From positions 414 to 8,102 of the forward strand of contig DKBB01000400.1 in the NCBI GenBank assembly GCA_002451015.1: DNA of 7,689 nt. The letters run 5' to 3'. A program made the position numbers and the translations under genes. The notes under the pieces were generated by a model. It saw nothing but the letters and a program-made list of their open reading frames with translations. It was not told the origin of the DNA and ran no database searches. Below, piece after piece: positions 1 through 5,016 of the stretch (within the stretch, counting starts at the first letter, position 1; each line of letters begins with the position of its first letter). Source of the stretch: Acidobacteria bacterium UBA6911 (GTDB lineage Bacteria > Acidobacteriota > UBA6911).

Positions 1-99
1 CTTGTGGCGTTTACCGCGGCTCGCCCTGGAAGTGACGACAATATTTTCCGGGAAATACTTGTCACGGATGAGGAAGCCGGTATCGGGCCGGAAACATAA
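1..99 (+). CDS. C-terminal end of an unidentified protein (partial)
   Basis: Frame 1 is open from the left edge to a TAA at 97-99, giving 32 residues that start LVAFTAARPGSDDN and end EEAGIGPET. The composition is protein-like and the stop falls inside the R'' box (ACATAAC, 94-100) of the following attC-like palindrome. The same arrangement recurs at the ends of other genes in this window, which supports the frame. The family cannot be recognised from so short a tail. The overlapping Met-initiated frame at 2-184 crosses the palindrome and the next ribosome binding site, and is judged to be a shadow. Confidence 0.55.
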   Translation, partial: LVAFTAARPGSDDNIFREILVTDEEAGIGPET

Positions 100-158
100 C
101 ATACGTATTCTGAGTGAAGCGCTATCAAGTGCACCTGAGGCGAATCGATATGTTTTAA
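94..158 (+). other. attC-like recombination site 1
   Basis: The left arm AACATACGTATTC (98-110) and right arm GAATCGATATGTT (142-154) are near-perfect inverted copies, with ten of thirteen positions pairing. The putative R'' is ACATAAC (94-100), which contains the stop codon of the gene before it. The putative R' is GTTTTAA (152-158), which departs from the GTTRRRY consensus. The next gene's ribosome binding site begins directly after R', as expected for a cassette 5' end. Confidence 0.5.
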
Positions 159-170
159 AGGGAAACAAAA

Positions 171-449
171 ATGAAAGACTATAAATACTCTTTAAATAAA
201 AAATGTTGTTGTACTCAAAAAGAGTGCCCTATTTTAGGCAACTGTGTTTTGTGTGTTCAAAATCACGTGGAGAAAAGAATTCATCTACCTGAGTGCATGC
301 AGGAAATGATCAGATCAAATATAAAGTCTTTAGCAGGAGTGGTAGAGTTCGAATGTAATGAGAATAGACCACATGGCGAATTCTGGCAAACCTACGATAA
401 AGAAAACTTAATTAATACTTCTATTGAAAGACATGAAATAGAAACATAA
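171..449 (+). CDS. Small Cys-rich protein, DUF6485-like
   Basis: The 92-residue protein has clustered cysteines in its N-terminal half (positions 12, 13, 14, 19, 25, 28 and 42), in the order CCCTQKECP, GNCVLCVQNH, LPEC. This pattern resembles the small Cys-rich domain I know as DUF6485 (CTC..CP..G.C..C...H....LP.C), recalled from memory rather than searched. The cysteines suggest metal binding. The C-terminal half is polar and has no motif I recognise. The ATG at 171 is preceded by AAAGGGA at 157-163, well placed. The coding region is clearly AT-rich, unlike the HAD gene that follows, which suggests a separate origin. The TAA stop lies within the R'' box of the next attC-like site. Its biological role is unknown. 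Confidence 0.75.
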   Translation: MKDYKYSLNKKCCCTQKECPILGNCVLCVQNHVEKRIHLPECMQEMIRSNIKSLAGVVEFECNENRPHGEFWQTYDKENLINTSIERHEIET

Positions 450-531
450 CCATTAAATTATCAAGACCGCGGCGAGTCTCTTTCTTTTTTGCATTGCATG
501 TCGGCGCGGCTTGTTATTTGAAACGCTAGGC
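444..531 (+). other. attC-like recombination site 2
   Basis: This is the most convincing site in the window. R'' is ACATAAC (444-450) and overlaps the upstream stop codon. The inner arms CAAGACCGCGGCGAG and TCGGCGCGGCTTG pair with one extra unpaired base, a hallmark of attC. After the right arm, the sequence runs through a spacer to GCTAGGC (525-531), one base away from the classical R' box GTTAGGC. The right half (CGGCTTG...ACGCTAGGC) closely recalls the right half of well-known mobile integron attC sites. The total length of 88 bp is in the normal range. Confidence 0.62.
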
Positions 532-549
532 ACCTCTCGCGGGATTATT

Positions 550-1191
550 ATGCAGCTTGTAATGTTTGACATCGATGGCACTCTCGTCGATTCGAATGGA
601 TTCGATGTGGAGCTATACGCGCAGGCCATACGTGAAGTCCTGGGAGTAGAGGTCGATCGGACGTGGCAGTCCTATCACCACGTAACTGACAGCGGAGTGC
701 TGACCGAAGTACTCGATCAGCATGAGATAAGCGACGAACCTGCTGAGATGAGCGTGAAAAATCATTTCATTGAGCTTGTGAGCGAATATCTTAATCACTC
801 GGGCAATGAACTGGCGGAGATACCGGGCGCATGCGACCTCGTGAAGCGCTTGCAGTCCAACCGTGAGTTCGCGCTCGCGATTGCCACCGGCGGATGGCGT
901 GAAACGGCAGAACTCAAACTGGCGAAAATAGGAATCAACGCTCAGCGGATCCCGCTAGCGACGTCATCGGAGGCTACGGCACGAATAGACATCATGAGGC
1001 TAGCCGAGCAGCGCGCGGGGCTAGGTCGACAATTTGCTCGAAAGACATACTTTGGAGATGCGCCTTGGGATCAGAAGGCAAGTGTAGAGCTAGGCTATTC
1101 TTTCGTGGCTGTTGGAGCCGGAGTTAATCATTCGGTTCGCTTTAAGGATTTTACCGATCAAGATGCCATCCTATCGATACTCGGCGCCTAA
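550..1191 (+). CDS. HAD-superfamily hydrolase (phosphatase-like)
   Basis: The 213-residue protein is a haloacid dehalogenase superfamily member, probably a phosphatase acting on a small phosphorylated metabolite. Motif I is DIDGTLVDS, with the nucleophile Asp7 and general acid Asp9. Motif II is IATGG, with Thr113. Motif IV is YFGDAPWD, with Asp170 and Asp174. The motif III lysine is not obvious: the expected place reads EATARIDIM, so an arginine may replace it. Residues 15-100 would form the helical C1 cap. The start at ATG 550 is chosen because MQLVMFDIDGT places motif I at the normal distance; an in-frame start upstream at 511 lies inside the attC-like site. Only a weak GGGA precedes ATG 550. 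The stop codon lies in GCCTAAT, the left end of the next palindrome. The substrate cannot be told. Confidence 0.88.
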   Translation: MQLVMFDIDGTLVDSNGFDVELYAQAIREVLGVEVDRTWQSYHHVTDSGVLTEVLDQHEISDEPAEMSVKNHFIELVSEYLNHSGNELAEIPGACDLVKRLQSNREFALAIATGGWRETAELKLAKIGINAQRIPLATSSEATARIDIMRLAEQRAGLGRQFARKTYFGDAPWDQKASVELGYSFVAVGAGVNHSVRFKDFTDQDAILSILGA

Positions 1192-1294
1192 TAAAGGCAT
1201 GGATCTGCCAGCCAAAAGCGTAAAACCCTTTGCAGGAGCAAAACACGTGCTACTTTTGTCTGCAGTTCATGCCGGACATTCGGCCGCTTGAGGT
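1186..1294 (+). other. attC-like imperfect palindrome 3
   Basis: The left arm GGCATGGATCTGC (1196-1208) pairs with GCAGTTCATGCC (1262-1273) apart from a small bulge. The pairing continues inward with CAAAAGCGT against ACGTGCTACTTTTG. A GCCTAAT box (1186-1192), close to the classical R'' GCCTAAC, overlaps the HAD gene's stop codon. A matching R' is not clear; CTTGAGG near 1287-1294 is the best candidate. The hairpin itself is solid; calling it attC depends on its position. Confidence 0.45.
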
Positions 1295-1311
1295 AATGAG
1301 GGATTACACCT

Positions 1312-1725
1312 GTGTCGCACAATTTATTCGCAGGTACTTGGAAGCTCAATATGGCAAAGTCCGATGTTCCTCCGGTCACCAAGAGCCAGATTCTGACAAT
1401 AGACACCGACGGTATCAACCTCTCGATGCGAGAGGAATTGGTCCATGACAAGGATGAGCGTTTCGTCATTGCCGCCCAAGGTTAGTTTGATGGACGAGAC
1501 AATCCGGTCACCGGCACTCCGTTTGCCGATACTGTATCTTATCGACTGCTGAATCCCCGCACCATTGAAGGAGTCGCAAAGAAGAATGGTCGAATTTGTG
1601 TGAAGGAGACAGCCGTTCTCTCCGAAGCAGAAGATATTGTGCGGGTCACATACGAAAGCTATGATGGACGAGGTAATATCCAAATATCACATGGGATATT
1701 CGAACGCACGGCTTCCAGCTCATAA
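1312..1725 (+). pseudogene. GTWKLN-family small protein interrupted by one in-frame TAG
   Basis: Reading from GTG 1312 gives SHNLFAGTWKLNMAKSD and, after a single TAG at 1483-1485 (codon 58), continues in the same frame with FDGRDNPVTGTPFADT, NPRTIEGVAKKNG and ISHGIFER to TAA 1723-1725. The blocks GTWKLN.AKS, DG..NPVTG, DT...R and T.E...KK.G match, from memory, a widespread family of uncharacterised small proteins of about 120-150 residues, often secreted. Both halves align with it and there is no frameshift. GAGGG at 1298-1302 is a plausible ribosome binding site for the GTG start. No signal peptide is visible. The TAG truncates the protein before its conserved DG..NPVTG core, so it is probably inactive unless the stop is read through or is a sequence error. 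No long Met-started frame reveals it. Confidence 0.78.
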
Positions 1726-1788
1726 GATACGCGGCCCGACCATTTAATAAAGGCAGACCTGGCAGAAAGCTCGATAGGCTGGTTATCA
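1720..1788 (+). other. attC-like recombination site 4 (degenerate)
   Basis: TCATAAG (1720-1726) contains the upstream stop codon and pairs partly with GTTATCA (1782-1788). Inner pairing is patchy, for example GATACGCGGCC against GGCTGGTTATC. The right-hand box GTTATCAAT is identical to the one at the right end of the long palindrome near 3650. Position and stop-codon overlap support an attC remnant, but the fold is weak. Confidence 0.35.
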
Positions 1789-1836
1789 ATACATTATGCT
1801 GCAAACCTAGTTCATGATAAAACCGAGGAGGTTCCA

Positions 1837-2274
1837 ATGAGGATTGCTTGGATTTTTATCGTTATGATGTTCGTGTTATCCAGCATATCCTTTGCTCAAG
1901 AGCCCATGGCACCCATGGCGGAGTTTGGAGTGCATACCGTCGTTACCTTGGGACCTACTGTCTATGAAGGAGAAAAGATCAGAGCAGTACTTACCTATGG
2001 CGAAGTGGGAACACCGACCATTTTTATTGAAGCGATCAAAGTCGAAGAGGGATATCCGGTTCAAAGCAAGGTTTTATGGAGGGAAAAGATTGACGTCACT
2101 GGTGGATTAGGCGATGTGTGCCCTATAGCCGAATTTTGGTGCGGTTCCATCCATGAATTACGGTGGAAAAATAATACCCTGCAGTATGAAATAAAAACCG
2201 GTTCGCATACCTATTTTTGCAATGTAAATCAAATTGGCAAAGGGACATCAAAATCTTCCTGTAGGGCAAGGTAA
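1837..2274 (+). CDS. Secreted protein of unknown function
   Basis: The 145-residue protein begins with a clear Sec signal peptide: MRIAWIFIVMMFVLSSISFA, then a likely cut before Gln21. The mature part of about 125 residues is polar, beta-rich in appearance, and has four cysteines, two in VCPIAEFWCG and two near the C-terminus (FCNVN, SSCRAR), that could form disulfides outside the cytoplasm. A strong ribosome binding site, GAGGAGG at 1825-1831, fixes ATG 1837. I do not recognise the family. The gene stands alone between two attC-like palindromes, so its neighbours say nothing about its job. Cassette arrays are rich in such secreted orphans. Confidence 0.8.
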   Translation: MRIAWIFIVMMFVLSSISFAQEPMAPMAEFGVHTVVTLGPTVYEGEKIRAVLTYGEVGTPTIFIEAIKVEEGYPVQSKVLWREKIDVTGGLGDVCPIAEFWCGSIHELRWKNNTLQYEIKTGSHTYFCNVNQIGKGTSKSSCRAR

Positions 2275-2291
2275 GAATTATATGTTTATGC

Positions 2292-2342
2292 AGCATAACC
2301 ATGCGTTCCCGACTTGCCGCTTATCCGCAGCATGCGTTAGCT
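2292..2342 (+). other. attC-like recombination site 5
   Basis: AGCATAAC followed by CATGC (2292-2304) is the inverted copy of GCATG followed by C and GTTAGCT (2330-2342), with only single-base bulges. R' would be GTTAGCT (2336-2342), close to GTTRRRY. At 51 bp it is short for an attC. The L' stretch ATCCGCAGCATGC (2323-2335) recurs exactly at 3185-3197, the other end of the methyltransferase unit. Confidence 0.52.
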
Positions 2343-2369
2343 GGTAGATTGCACAGCATGCACAGCATT

Positions 2370-2406
2370 ATAGCGTCTTAAAGTAATGACGCTATAGCGC
2401 TATATT
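2370..2406 (+). promoter_or_regulatory. Promoter with repeated operator palindromes (toxin-antitoxin type)
   Basis: ATAGCGTC (2370-2377) and GACGCTAT (2388-2395) are perfect inverted copies, and TATAGCGCTATA (2393-2404) is a perfect 12-bp palindrome that shares the same ATAGCG/CGCTAT half-site. Thus four half-sites lie within 35 bp. A possible promoter overlaps them: TTAAAG (2378-2383), 17 bp, then TATATT (2401-2406). Such half-site arrays upstream of ribbon-helix-helix antitoxins are typical autoregulatory operators, and the gene that follows starts like one. Confidence 0.6.
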
Positions 2407-2427
2407 TCGGGTTGGAGGATTTACATA

Positions 2428-2547
2428 ATGAAAGACGCCACCACCCGCCCGACAATTTACTTTGAACCTGATCTGCACCGTGCTTTGCGTTTAAAAGCTG
2501 CGCACACGCTGAGCTCAAACGATCGACAGAGGAATAGACGATCATGA
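2428..2547 (+). pseudogene. Truncated ribbon-helix-helix antitoxin, N-terminal stub
   Basis: ATG 2428 is preceded by GGAGG (2414-2418) and the operator-like promoter. The 39-residue product begins MKDATTRPTIYFEPDLHRA and LRLKAA, which is the strand and first helix of a CopG/RHH-type antitoxin (typical: T.Y.EPDLH.ALRLKAA...SISELVNEAV). After KAAH the expected second helix is missing; instead the frame runs TLSSNDRQRNRRS and stops. No toxin gene follows. The stub ends TGA 2545-2547, overlapping the methyltransferase start as ATGA, so translation of the two may be coupled. It probably arose when a toxin-antitoxin cassette was deleted internally and joined to the methyltransferase gene. The family call is from motif memory. 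Confidence 0.65.
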
Positions 2548-3173
2548 CACGGCCATTCTGGGAGAGAGCTTACGCGGATATGGATACTCGCACGTTTGGG
2601 GAGCCAAGCCAAGAGGTCCGCGACGTCGTTCCCACGCTCAAGCCCGGTGCCAAGATCCTCGACCTGGGCTGTGGTGAAGGCCGGAATGCGCTCCTCCTCG
2701 CAGAGAACGGATTCGATGTAACTGCCGTGGACATTTCTGAGGCGGGGATACGCAAATTGCAGGCACTCGCGCAGAAGAATAATCTGCACATCCACACACA
2801 AGTAGCCGACATCCGTGACTATTGGTTCCCACAATCATTCGATCTTATCGTATCCCACGGCTGTCTCCACCTTCTAGAGCGCGAGTCGTGGCAGAAACTC
2901 ATTCCCCTGTGCAAAACTTACACGAATCCTGGCGGGATCAATATCATCGTTGTTTTTACGGACACAATCGCACCGCCGGATGATTTAAAGGATTTCTGTC
3001 TTGGCTTGTTTCGCGAGGGGGAGGTCTTCTCGCTTTACTCAGACTGGGAGACTCTGCAGCAGCAGAGTTACACGTTCGAAGACGAACACCCGGGTAGCTC
3101 TCGACACATGCACCCGGTGAACAAGCTCGTAGCCAGAAAACCGTCGAACAAGCCGGCTGGAGGCGACGCTTGA
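2544..3173 (+). CDS. TehB-like class I SAM-dependent methyltransferase
   Basis: The 209-residue protein has the order of a class I methyltransferase. FWERAYADMDTRTFGEPS lies at the N-terminus. The SAM-binding motif ILDLGCGEGRN is at 38-48, the acidic ribose-binding AVDIS at 61-65, the VADI adenine-binding region at 87-90, and FDLIVSHGCLHLL at 99-111. The N-terminus plus GEGRNALLLA resembles TehB (tellurite detoxification); the closing HMHPVNKLVARKP also fits that group. The true substrate is unknown, since TehB-like enzymes methylate various small molecules. The ATG at 2544 overlaps the antitoxin stub's stop (ATGA); GAGGA at 2527-2531 is rather far upstream, so coupling with the stub may help initiation. 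Its expression probably depends on the antitoxin-type promoter at 2370-2406. Confidence 0.85.
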   Translation: MTRPFWERAYADMDTRTFGEPSQEVRDVVPTLKPGAKILDLGCGEGRNALLLAENGFDVTAVDISEAGIRKLQALAQKNNLHIHTQVADIRDYWFPQSFDLIVSHGCLHLLERESWQKLIPLCKTYTNPGGINIIVVFTDTIAPPDDLKDFCLGLFREGEVFSLYSDWETLQQQSYTFEDEHPGSSRHMHPVNKLVARKPSNKPAGGDA

Positions 3174-3204
3174 CAGCATGTTTCATCCGCAGCATGCCTT
3201 ATAA
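3171..3204 (+). other. attC-like site 6 (degenerate cassette end)
   Basis: ATCCGCAGCATGC (3185-3197) exactly repeats 2323-2335, where it is the right arm of attC-like site 5. Here it is followed by CTTATAA in the place of GTTAGCT. GCATG (3176-3180) can pair with CATGC (3193-3197). The site directly follows the methyltransferase stop, so it looks like the decayed 3' end of that cassette. Confidence 0.38.
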
Positions 3205-3252
3205 ATCAGAGGAGCCTCTTTCTATAAGATATGTAAATAGAGGAGAGTCTAT

Positions 3253-3534
3253 ATGAATGAACAAAAGAAGTCGTTAATACTGGGGCTCTGATTTTTGTGT
3301 GCTATAGCTTGCTATTTAGTTGGATTTGTTGGTGGTGCTATTGCGCTTGTTGCAATCGGTGCAGTAATAGAGCTGACATTTTGGATTGTAGGATTCCGTA
3401 CATCTCAAAAACAAACAAAATTAATGCCTACGGAATTTCGTTGTTTTAAATGTAAAGCAACCATAAATGAAAATGATGAAAAATGTCCAAAATGCGGCTG
3501 GACATGGAAAACTCATGAAAATTATGATTTATAA
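3253..3534 (+). pseudogene. Membrane protein with C-terminal zinc ribbon, interrupted by one in-frame TGA
   Basis: ATG 3253 has a strong ribosome binding site (AGAGGAGAG around 3239-3247) and reads MNEQKKSLILGL, then TGA at 3289-3291, then continues in frame with FLCAIACYLVGFVGGAIAL and one or two hydrophobic segments ending ELTFWIVGF. A CFKC...CPKC zinc ribbon and GWTWKTHENYDL follow, to TAA 3532-3534. The whole is 93 codons. The stop sits at the start of the first membrane helix, where Trp (TGG to TGA) or Cys would be plausible. Restart at TTG 3295 is possible but has no good ribosome binding site. No clear SECIS hairpin follows, so selenocysteine is not favoured. The gene is AT-rich. The family is not recognised beyond 'membrane anchor plus zinc ribbon'. 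Confidence 0.68.
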
Positions 3535-3659
3535 TCCTGCAATTCAGTTTGACATCCAGGACCGGACGCTTTTGAAAGTCAGCTTCAACCTTGACATCAT
3601 CAATTACCTGAGAGGTCAGTGAAAGTCCTGGCTGCAACTGGTTGCACACGTTATCAATC
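3526..3659 (+). other. Long attC-like palindrome 7
   Basis: The left arm (3538-3562, beginning TGCAATTCAG and ending CCAGGAC) pairs with the right arm (3625-3646, GTCCTGGCTGCAACTGG then TTGCA) with a few bulges. An outer pair, GATTTATAAT (3526-3535) against GTTATCAATC (3650-3659), extends it. The R'' box TTATAAT contains the stop codon of the preceding gene; R' would be GTTATCA (3650-3656). The 134-nt span matches the largest attC class, similar in size to Vibrio repeats. A 32-codon frame at 3524-3622 and a minus-strand frame cross it and are not believed to be genes. Confidence 0.55.
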
Positions 3660-3691
3660 AAGCCATGACACATTGAGCATAGGAGTTAAAC

Positions 3692-4231
3692 ATGAAAATG
3701 GAGGAGCATTCCAAATCAGGGCCCGTCATCGTGAAGAACTCCGACCTACGGTCGGAGCTAAAAGCCATGGGGGCTTCTACCCCCAAACTCCAAACTGCCA
3801 TTCATCCCCAGCCAAAGCCTCGGGCATTCTGGCTTTTTCCCGTAAGCTGCAAATCAATCGCTATACTGTCTTTGTGTTTTTTCTTGAGTTCATGTACGGA
3901 TCCCAACACCAATTCAGCCAGTAATCAGGCAAATTATCAATTCAGCGGGAACTGGCAAGGTAATGGCACTGACTCTGAAGGCAACCCCTTTACCTTTTTT
4001 GCCAAGGTAAGTCCTTTAGGAGATAACAGGTATCGGGTGCTAATCTTGGACAAATTGGATACGCTGGACAAGCCGATGCACATTATGGTTGGCGCACTGG
4101 AAAATAACAAATACTCCTATACTGCTGATGAGGGCCTCTATGAAGGTGGCGGCACGCTCAGTAAGGATCTGTTTGAGGGATACTACAAGGGGCCAGTTGA
4201 TGGCACGTATGAGATGTGGCGGATACAATAG
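3692..4231 (+). CDS. Lipoprotein of unknown function with an unusual N-terminal extension
   Basis: From ATG 3692 (AGGAG at 3681-3685) the protein has 179 residues. A lipoprotein signal lies far inside it: SIAILSLCFFLSSC with the lipobox LSSC ending at Cys68, followed by TDPN, suggesting an outer-membrane lipoprotein of about 112 mature residues. The mature part is beta-rich (FSGNWQGNGTDSEGNPFTFF, EGLYEGGGTLS) and looks like a small barrel or calycin-type fold; I do not recognise the family. About 50 residues before the hydrophobic segment is unusually long for a signal peptide. An internal start at ATG 3767 (Met26, GGAG at 3754-3757) would shorten it, and that GGAG lies in a strong hairpin. 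It is followed by attC-like site 8. Confidence 0.72.
   Translation: MKMEEHSKSGPVIVKNSDLRSELKAMGASTPKLQTAIHPQPKPRAFWLFPVSCKSIAILSLCFFLSSCTDPNTNSASNQANYQFSGNWQGNGTDSEGNPFTFFAKVSPLGDNRYRVLILDKLDTLDKPMHIMVGALENNKYSYTADEGLYEGGGTLSKDLFEGYYKGPVDGTYEMWRIQ
3739..3838 (+). promoter_or_regulatory. Three consecutive hairpins in the lipoprotein gene's 5' part
   Basis: CTCCGACC (3739-3746) and GGTCGGAG (3750-3757) form a perfect 8-bp stem with a TAC loop that would hide the GGAG upstream of ATG 3767. GGGGG (3769-3773) and CCCCC (3780-3784) form a second stem that follows that ATG. AAAGCC (3814-3819) and GGCTTT (3831-3836), followed by further T residues, form a third that resembles an intrinsic terminator. 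Three strong stems in 100 nt inside a reading frame are unlikely to be chance and may regulate translation or cause early termination. I could not match them to a known riboswitch. Confidence 0.4.
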
Positions 4232-4238
4232 AAACTGA

Positions 4239-4291
4239 TTACAACTCAACGCATCAGACCCGCCGACACGGGCCGATAATCTCGGTTGTTA
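4239..4291 (+). other. attC-like recombination site 8
   Basis: TTACAAC (4239-4245) and GTTGTTA (4285-4291) are inverted copies at six of seven positions. The inner arms TCAGACCCG (4254-4262) and CGGGCCGA (4269-4276) pair with one bulge around a six-base loop, CCGACA. The unpaired spacers between the outer and inner arms are each eight bases. This balanced R''-spacer-L''-loop-L'-spacer-R' layout is what defines attC sites. The next gene starts 15 bases after R'. Confidence 0.58.
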
Positions 4292-4306
4292 GCCCAGGAT
4301 CGAAAA

Positions 4307-4729
4307 ATGGAAACTCAGGAGATTCGAATTTTTCGATTGTTCAACGAAGCGATCAATCGCCATGATGTTGAAACCCTATGCTCGTTCATGACTCCCAATC
4401 ATACTTTCATCGACGCAGGAGGTGGAATTACCACCGGAGTCGAAACAATGAAGAAGGGCTGGGAAGATTTCTTCCGGATGTTTCCAGATTACCGTAATGA
4501 GATATCCGGATATCTGCAGGATGGAAACATCATCATGGCCTATGGTCGTGCAACCGGAACCTACAACGGCAAACGCGGCCTGGTTCTCGAAAACAGGATC
4601 ACCATGCCAGCAGCATGGAAGGCTGTCATTCAGAATGGCCTAATCCGGGAGTGGCAGGTGTATGCCGATTGGTCCGAAGGTGTCAAAATCTTCGAAGAAG
4701 ATAAAAGGGCCAACAGGCCCCTTCAGTGA
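4307..4729 (+). CDS. SnoaL/NTF2-like small protein
   Basis: The 140-residue protein matches the nuclear transport factor 2-like (SnoaL) fold in length and sequence order: FNEAINRHDVETLCSFMTPN near the start, then FIDAGGG, GVETMKKGWEDFFRMFPDYR, and the strands NIIMAYGRATGTYNG and REWQVYADW. These small cone-shaped proteins act as isomerases, cyclases or ligand-binding proteins, and the exact activity cannot be predicted. Start ATG 4307 is chosen because AGGA at 4296-4299 is well placed and METQEIRIFRLFNEA begins the first helix; a frame opening at 4286 would start inside the attC-like site. The last codons lie inside a GGGCC-aaca-GGCCC hairpin that belongs to the next attC-like site. Confidence 0.83.
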   Translation: METQEIRIFRLFNEAINRHDVETLCSFMTPNHTFIDAGGGITTGVETMKKGWEDFFRMFPDYRNEISGYLQDGNIIMAYGRATGTYNGKRGLVLENRITMPAAWKAVIQNGLIREWQVYADWSEGVKIFEEDKRANRPLQ

Positions 4730-4769
4730 GACGCCGCTGGTGCGTAATCCCTGAGGGGCAGCGTTCGGT
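4708..4769 (+). other. attC-like recombination site 9
   Basis: GGCCCCTTCAG (4716-4726) and CTGAGGGGC (4751-4759) pair with one extra base, flanked by GGCCAAC (4708-4714) as possible R'' and GTTCGGT (4763-4769) as possible R'. A second fold, CGCTG with CAGCG, is also possible, as is GGGCC-aaca-GGCCC at the left end, which could act as a terminator-like stem. The site overlaps the end of the SnoaL-like gene. Confidence 0.45.
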
Positions 4770-4794
4770 TTCATCGATTGAAGGAGAGATTAAA

Positions 4795-5016
4795 ATGATC
4801 AATATTAAGACTCAAATATCATTTGTGATGGTATTAGGCGTCTTATCTCTGATTGCAGGGTGCTTCAGTTATTTAGCATTAACGGACATTTACCATGGTG
4901 AATCTAATGTAACGCTAGAGTGGAGAATAGTCCGCATAGCAGCGGTTCCTATTCTAGTCTTTATCTGTTCATCTCTTTTCACATTAAATAATGCAAGAAA
5001 ACTCATATCAAGATAA
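4795..5016 (+). CDS. Small two-helix membrane protein of unknown function
   Basis: ATG 4795 is preceded by AAGGAGAG (4781-4788), the best ribosome binding site in this part. The 73-residue product has two hydrophobic segments, ISFVMVLGVLSLIAGCF near residue 8 and VRIAAVPILVFICSSLF near residue 46, separated by a polar loop (LTDIYHGESNVTLEW) and ending NARKLISR. The first segment could instead be a signal with an LIAGC lipobox. The family is not recognised. A longer upstream frame (from 4726) runs through the attC-like site and is rejected. The TAA is followed at once by an ATG (TAAATG) that opens the GNAT fragment in the same frame; the usual palindrome between genes is missing here. Confidence 0.72.
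   Translation: MINIKTQISFVMVLGVLSLIAGCFSYLALTDIYHGESNVTLEWRIVRIAAVPILVFICSSLFTLNNARKLISR

Noticed and set aside
1188..1683. Minus-strand frames at 1188-1469 and 1324-1683
   Set aside because: They are antisense to the interrupted GTWKLN-family gene and the palindrome before it, whose + strand frame has recognisable motifs.
3289..3291. TGA as a selenocysteine codon
   Set aside because: No convincing SECIS-like hairpin follows at the right distance, and the position is at the edge of a membrane helix where Trp or another hydrophobic residue is more likely.
3524..3622. A 32-codon frame on the + strand starting ATG 3524
   Set aside because: It starts inside the previous gene without a ribosome binding site and consists almost entirely of the long palindrome.
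3446..3673. Minus-strand frame of 75 codons
   Set aside because: It reads through the same palindrome and the antisense of the zinc-ribbon gene; there is no ribosome binding site and no known motif.
3739..3757. Mini-ykkC (guanidine-II) riboswitch hairpin
   Set aside because: The first loop has a passing likeness (CTACGG), but the second hairpin lacks the required ACGR loop and the spacing is wrong.
3619..3924. Plus-strand frame of 101 codons overlapping the lipoprotein gene
   Set aside because: It has no well-placed ribosome binding site; the 3692 frame has a good one and encodes a lipobox and a complete mature protein.
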